This document shows, piece after piece, positions 42,859 through 45,973 of a DNA stretch of 45,973 nucleotides. Position 1 is the stretch's first letter. Every line of letters begins with the position of its first letter. The translations under genes were made by a program, and so were the position numbers. The stretch comes from Trueperaceae bacterium (GTDB lineage: Bacteria > Deinococcota > Deinococci > Deinococcales > Trueperaceae), in assembly GCA_011389865.1 (NCBI GenBank), contig JAABTL010000023.1, positions 1 to 45,973 of the forward strand, read 5' to 3'. Below the pieces are notes generated by a model. It was not told the DNA's origin. It saw nothing but the letters and a program-made list of their open reading frames with translations, and did no database searches.

Positions 42859-42973
42859 GATTCGTTCGCGTGACCGCCGTCGCTGAGCGTCGACGCACCG
42901 GCGCTGCTGCCCGCACAGGTCGGATGCCACTGGCGGCGGCAAGGGCGCCGATCGATGCTGGCGCGTGTTCGGA

Positions 42974-44008
42974 ATGTCCCGCAGGGCGGCCACGGTGCTT
43001 CTATCCGTGGTCCTCGTCGCCGTACTCGGGGTGGCGCTGGTCGTGATGGTGCCGCGCGTGCGGCTCGAGCGCGCGAAGGACCCGGGTCTCGGCGTGCGCG
43101 AGCTTCACGCCCAGGGTGTGACGGGCGCCGGCGTCTCGGTCGCGATCATCGACGGCCAGCTCCGGCGCGACCACGTGGAGTACGCCGACCGGCTCGTTGC
43201 CTACGAGGAGCTCGACGACTTCACCGGGCTGCCCTTCGACATGCACGGTCCCGCCATGGCCAGCCTGCTGGTCGGGCGATCCATCGGCGTCGCTCCGGGC
43301 GCCGCGTTGCACTACTTCGCCCTCGACTTCGCTCGGCTCACGCCGGCGCGGCTGGCGGCGGCCATCGACCACGTGGTCGATCGGAACGACACCTTGCGGC
43401 CCGAGGAGCGGGTGCGGCTGCTGAGCGTGTCGACGGGGTACCGAGGCGAGGGGCGCGTCGTGGTCGACGCCGCGATCCGGCGCGCGATGGAGCGCAACGT
43501 CTTCGTGTTGCTGAGCGTCTACCCGCTGGACCAACTGGATCCGCCGCTGGCGATCCGCGGGCTCGGCTGTTCGCCGTGGCGCGACTGCGACCGGCCGGAG
43601 GCGTTCGGCGCCTCGCCAGGCGAGGCCGCCTTCTGGCGCGCCGACGGCGAGTCGGTCGGCGAGGTGTTGGCACGCCGTGCGGCCTCCGACGCCGCGCTCG
43701 GGTACGTCACCGTCTACGCCCCCGCCCACCACCGCACCGTGGCCGGCCACCACCACCCGCGGCACTACCGTTACGACGCCGAGGGCGGCGACAGCGAATG
43801 GCCGCCGTACCTCGCGGGGGTGCTGGCACTGGCGCTCCAGGTGGCGCCGGACCTGCACGCGGCCGAGCTCGCGGGCCTTCTGGCTGTGGGTGTGAATCCT
43901 CCGCATGGGCTAGTCTCACCGTCACGGGTGGTGGAGTTGGCGCGTGCGCTCGCGGAAACGGGACGCAGCGCCGTGGTCGCGGGCGGATCGGAAGGTGTGC
44001 GCAGATGA
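42974..44008 (+). CDS. Membrane-anchored subtilase-like protein with degenerate motifs
   Basis: 344 residues. An N-terminal signal-anchor helix (about 6-28) is followed by a peptidase S8 fold. The aspartate block reads VAIIDGQ (D60) in place of D-T/S-G, the histidine block MHGPAMASLLVG (H91) is intact, and the serine block is DSEWPPYLAGVLALAL (S274) without the usual GTS. The oxyanion asparagine region (normally AGN) reads VLLSVYP. Activity is doubtful or altered. A histidine-rich loop (AHHRTVAGHHHPRH) precedes the serine. ATG 42974 has no clear binding site; GTG 42965 is an alternative. The stop overlaps the next start (ATGA). Confidence 0.78.
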   Translation: MSRRAATVLLSVVLVAVLGVALVVMVPRVRLERAKDPGLGVRELHAQGVTGAGVSVAIIDGQLRRDHVEYADRLVAYEELDDFTGLPFDMHGPAMASLLVGRSIGVAPGAALHYFALDFARLTPARLAAAIDHVVDRNDTLRPEERVRLLSVSTGYRGEGRVVVDAAIRRAMERNVFVLLSVYPLDQLDPPLAIRGLGCSPWRDCDRPEAFGASPGEAAFWRADGESVGEVLARRAASDAALGYVTVYAPAHHRTVAGHHHPRHYRYDAEGGDSEWPPYLAGVLALALQVAPDLHAAELAGLLAVGVNPPHGLVSPSRVVELARALAETGRSAVVAGGSEGVRR

Positions 44009-44214
44009 GCGATCGGCAGGCACGCTCGAGGGTCCTCGCCGGGTTCCCCGGCATGGGCGCCGTGATCGGCATCGGCGCGGGCTTCGGCTTGGTACTGGGG
44101 ATCATCCTCGGCAGCCTGGTCATGGGCATGCTGGCCGGGGCCGCCGTAGGGACGGTCGCGGGCGCCGTCATCGAGACGCTGCGGCGGGACGCGGCGAAGC
44201 GCGACGAGGCGTAG
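44005..44214 (+). CDS. Small glycine-zipper membrane protein
   Basis: 69 residues. The middle (about 12-57) alternates glycine with hydrophobic residues: GFPGMGAVIGIGAGFGLVLGIILGSL and GMLAGAAVGTVAGAV, a glycine-zipper membrane pattern likely forming two packed helices. The basic C-terminus (RRDAAKR) is likely cytoplasmic. Its ATG overlaps the stop of the subtilase-like gene, so the two are co-translated and may interact. Confidence 0.75.
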   Translation: MSDRQARSRVLAGFPGMGAVIGIGAGFGLVLGIILGSLVMGMLAGAAVGTVAGAVIETLRRDAAKRDEA

Positions 44215-44308
44215 AGGTCTGGCGGCGCTGACGCCCAACGCCGGTCTCGTGCCTCGCGTCGCGGCCGGTCGGCGGGTGCCCGCGCGGGGAACGGAAGGGG
44301 TGCCGCCC

Positions 44309-45025
44309 GTGTTCGAGGTCGACCGCGCGCTCGTGCGAGAGGCTGCCCTGAGCCTTGCATCGGCCCGCGGGCTCCGCTGGGTGATCGGCGGCGCCTGCTC
44401 GGGGAAGTCCTCCGTTTGCCGGACCATCTCGCGCTGGACGGGCGTCCCCGTCTTCGACATGGACGAGCACATCTACGGGCGCTACATGAGCCGGTACTCC
44501 CAGTCCCGGCACCCCGCGAGCTCGGCCTGGTTCAAGCGCCGCGATGGCCTCGCGTGGGTGCTCTCGTTGCCGTGGGAGGCGTTCGACGACCTGAACAGGG
44601 CCACGAACGCCGAGTTCCTGGACCTCGTGGCTCGGGACGTGTCCGAGCGCTACGGTGACCGGCCGGTCCTGGTGGACGGCGGGATCACGCACCCGTCCGT
44701 CCTGGCGGCGGTGGTCGACCCGGCGCGCATCGCCTGCCTCGCGGTCGACGATGCCGAGAGCCGGCGGATTTGGGAGGAGGACGAGGCCCGGTCGGGGATG
44801 CGCCGCGCCGTCGAAGGGCTGCCCGGAGGGGCGGAACGGTGGGCGACGTTCCTGACGTTCGACGAGCGCATGAGCGCGACGATCGAGCGCGAGGCGCGCG
44901 AGCAGGGCATCGTCGTTCTCGCGAGGACGCGAAGCGCCTCGGTCGAGGAGCTGTCGCGGGTCGTGATGGGAGCGCTCGGCATCGAACGCGAAGACGGCGC
45001 GGCCACCGGCCCGTTCGGCCCCTGA
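44309..45025 (+). CDS. P-loop kinase-like protein
   Basis: 238 residues. The P-loop VIGGACSGKSSVCRTISRW lies near residues 25-43, followed by VFDMDEHIYG, typical of small nucleotide- or metabolite-kinases related to shikimate kinase. A mid-protein RPVLVDGGITHPSVL could be the Walker B strand. The rest is charged and helical, with EDEARSGMRRAVEGLPGG. Start chosen at GTG 44309 because GGAAGGGG lies 8 nt upstream; GTG 44249 and 44300 are alternatives giving extra N-terminal residues. Substrate unknown. Confidence 0.65.
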   Translation: MFEVDRALVREAALSLASARGLRWVIGGACSGKSSVCRTISRWTGVPVFDMDEHIYGRYMSRYSQSRHPASSAWFKRRDGLAWVLSLPWEAFDDLNRATNAEFLDLVARDVSERYGDRPVLVDGGITHPSVLAAVVDPARIACLAVDDAESRRIWEEDEARSGMRRAVEGLPGGAERWATFLTFDERMSATIEREAREQGIVVLARTRSASVEELSRVVMGALGIEREDGAATGPFGP

Positions 45026-45071
45026 TGCGGCCGCCGCGCGAGGGACCCGGCTGACGGGCGAGGAGGCGAGC

Positions 45072-45587
45072 ATGACACCGAGGCTGATCGAGCGGGGCGA
45101 GATGACGATCGTCGGGATGGTCTATTACGGCGATCCCTTCCACGCCCAGGGGGTGGCGCCGGAACACAACGAGGTCGGCAAGCTGTGGACGCGCTTCAGC
45201 GCCTACTGGGATCGCCATCGCGAGGCGTTCCTGCACGAGGTCGATGTGAGGGTGGGGTGGGAGCTTCACGTCGCCACCCAGGAGTACGCCGAGACGAAGG
45301 CCTACTACGTGATGGTCGGCGTGGAGGTGTTCCGGATCGAGGACCTGCCGGCGCCCATCTTCGCCAAGGTGCTGCCCGGCGGCACCTACGCGGTGTTCAC
45401 CCTCCGCGGTGCGCAGATGACCGCGAACTGGAGCGACGCGATCTACCGGGATTGGCTGCCCGCGTCGGACTACGAGGAGGCCTTGGGCTGCACGCTCGAG
45501 CGCTACGACCAGGAGCGCTTCCGTGGGTGGGGCGAGGCCGACTCCGAGGTCGAGATCTGGGTGCCCGTCAGGGCGAGGCAGGGCTGA
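45072..45587 (+). CDS. GyrI-like / AraC-effector-binding-domain protein
   Basis: 171 residues. The layout, PRLIERGEMTIVGMVYYGD, then a helix with LWTRFSAYWDRH, YYVMVGVEVFRIEDLPAPIFAKVLPGGTYAVFTLRGAQ and a C-terminal WIPV-like strand VEIWVPV, is that of the GyrI/Bacterial transcription activator effector-binding fold. Such stand-alone domains bind small hydrophobic compounds or, in some cases, hydrolyse them. There is no DNA-binding domain. GCGAGGAGG precedes ATG 45072. Confidence 0.82.
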   Translation: MTPRLIERGEMTIVGMVYYGDPFHAQGVAPEHNEVGKLWTRFSAYWDRHREAFLHEVDVRVGWELHVATQEYAETKAYYVMVGVEVFRIEDLPAPIFAKVLPGGTYAVFTLRGAQMTANWSDAIYRDWLPASDYEEALGCTLERYDQERFRGWGEADSEVEIWVPVRARQG

Positions 45588-45590
45588 CCG

Positions 45591-45596
45591 TAGACT
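45591..45596 (+). promoter_or_regulatory. -10 element of the last gene
   Basis: TAGACT, about 30 nt before GTG 45626. Confidence 0.4.
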
Positions 45597-45625
45597 CGTT
45601 CCGAGCACTTCCCGCCGCGCGCGAC

Positions 45626-45973
45626 GTGACCGGCGGCGGCGCGCCGCGCGGGGGTCGTGCCCCGAGCGGCGGCCAGATCATCCTCCTCAACGGCGGCTCC
45701 AGCGCCGGCAAGACGACGCTGGTCAGGGCGCTGCAGACGGCGCTCGAGCAGCCGTACTACCTCGTGCAACTCGATGCGTTCGAGGACATGATCCCCAGCC
45801 GACTCCTCACGGGGACCGCGCAGGAGCTCGAAGCCCTGACGCTCAGTGCGCGGGCGATGCATGGGACGGTGGCCACGCTGTCCCGCGGCGGAGCGAACGT
45901 GATCGCCGACCACGTGTTCCTCGACGCGCCGGGCTTGGACACCTGGCTCGAGGACTGCGTGCGGGCCCTCCAC
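45626..45973 (+). CDS. Chloramphenicol phosphotransferase-like kinase, N-terminal part
   Basis: 116 codons before the window ends. After a short glycine-rich start it reads QIILLNGGSSAGKTTLVRALQ, the P-loop form typical of chloramphenicol phosphotransferase-like proteins, then YYLVQLDAFEDMIPSRLL with the proposed catalytic aspartate and VIADHVFLD. In Streptomyces the enzyme phosphorylates chloramphenicol; relatives act on unknown metabolites. GTG 45626 is the only start seen in frame near the -10 element, so the N-terminus is tentative. Confidence 0.8.
   Translation, partial: MTGGGAPRGGRAPSGGQIILLNGGSSAGKTTLVRALQTALEQPYYLVQLDAFEDMIPSRLLTGTAQELEALTLSARAMHGTVATLSRGGANVIADHVFLDAPGLDTWLEDCVRALH

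Overview
The window looks like the chromosomal replication-origin region of a very GC-rich diderm bacterium of the Deinococcota, probably near the Trueperaceae. Reasons: the single-stranded DNA-binding protein carries two OB folds in one chain, a hallmark of the phylum; dnaA, dnaN, eno and pyk lie in one row, as remembered from Thermus; the malate dehydrogenase closely resembles the Thermus enzyme; and many genes have a TANNNT -10 element 5-9 nt before the start codon with no Shine-Dalgarno sequence, the leaderless arrangement known from Deinococcus. Placement below phylum level is inference.

Layout. 1-2556: the end of a CPBP protease, then a structured leader and the rpsF-ssb-rpsR-rplI operon. 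2651-8443 (minus strand): dnaA, an oriC candidate with about ten DnaA boxes, dnaN, eno, pyk. 8638-14079: a Ca2+/Na+ antiporter, then mnmG, two parS sites, rsmG, parA and parB. 14261-16626: malate dehydrogenase, a Fur-family regulator and a secreted fasciclin protein. 16896-23495: an IclR regulator facing a TRAP transporter operon with a hydroxyacid dehydrogenase, an RraA-like protein and a PfkB sugar kinase; together they look like uptake and breakdown of an organic or sugar acid.

23577-30808: a GNAT-like protein; a five-gene operon (24505-26955) whose products share a SHOCT-like segment (DUF4097, DUF2089 and unknown proteins), the best candidate here for an undescribed envelope-stress or sensing system; a DoxX-like protein; dnaJ; a DinB-like protein; miaA; Hsp20. 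30805-34952: a heme-dependent oxidative N-demethylase-like protein, an LptC-LptA-LptA-like trio on the minus strand, and greA.

35042-45973 is accessory: two alpha/beta hydrolases, a DUF427 protein, a secreted unknown, a CPBP protease, an RHH/PIN toxin-antitoxin pair with strong palindromes upstream, a metallo-beta-lactamase fold protein, an isochorismatase-like hydrolase, a dodecin, a degenerate membrane-anchored subtilase coupled to a glycine-zipper protein, two P-loop kinase-like genes (the last cut by the window end) and a GyrI-like protein. I saw no tRNA, rRNA, CRISPR array, insertion sequence or prophage. All assignments rest on reading motifs by eye; no searches were run.
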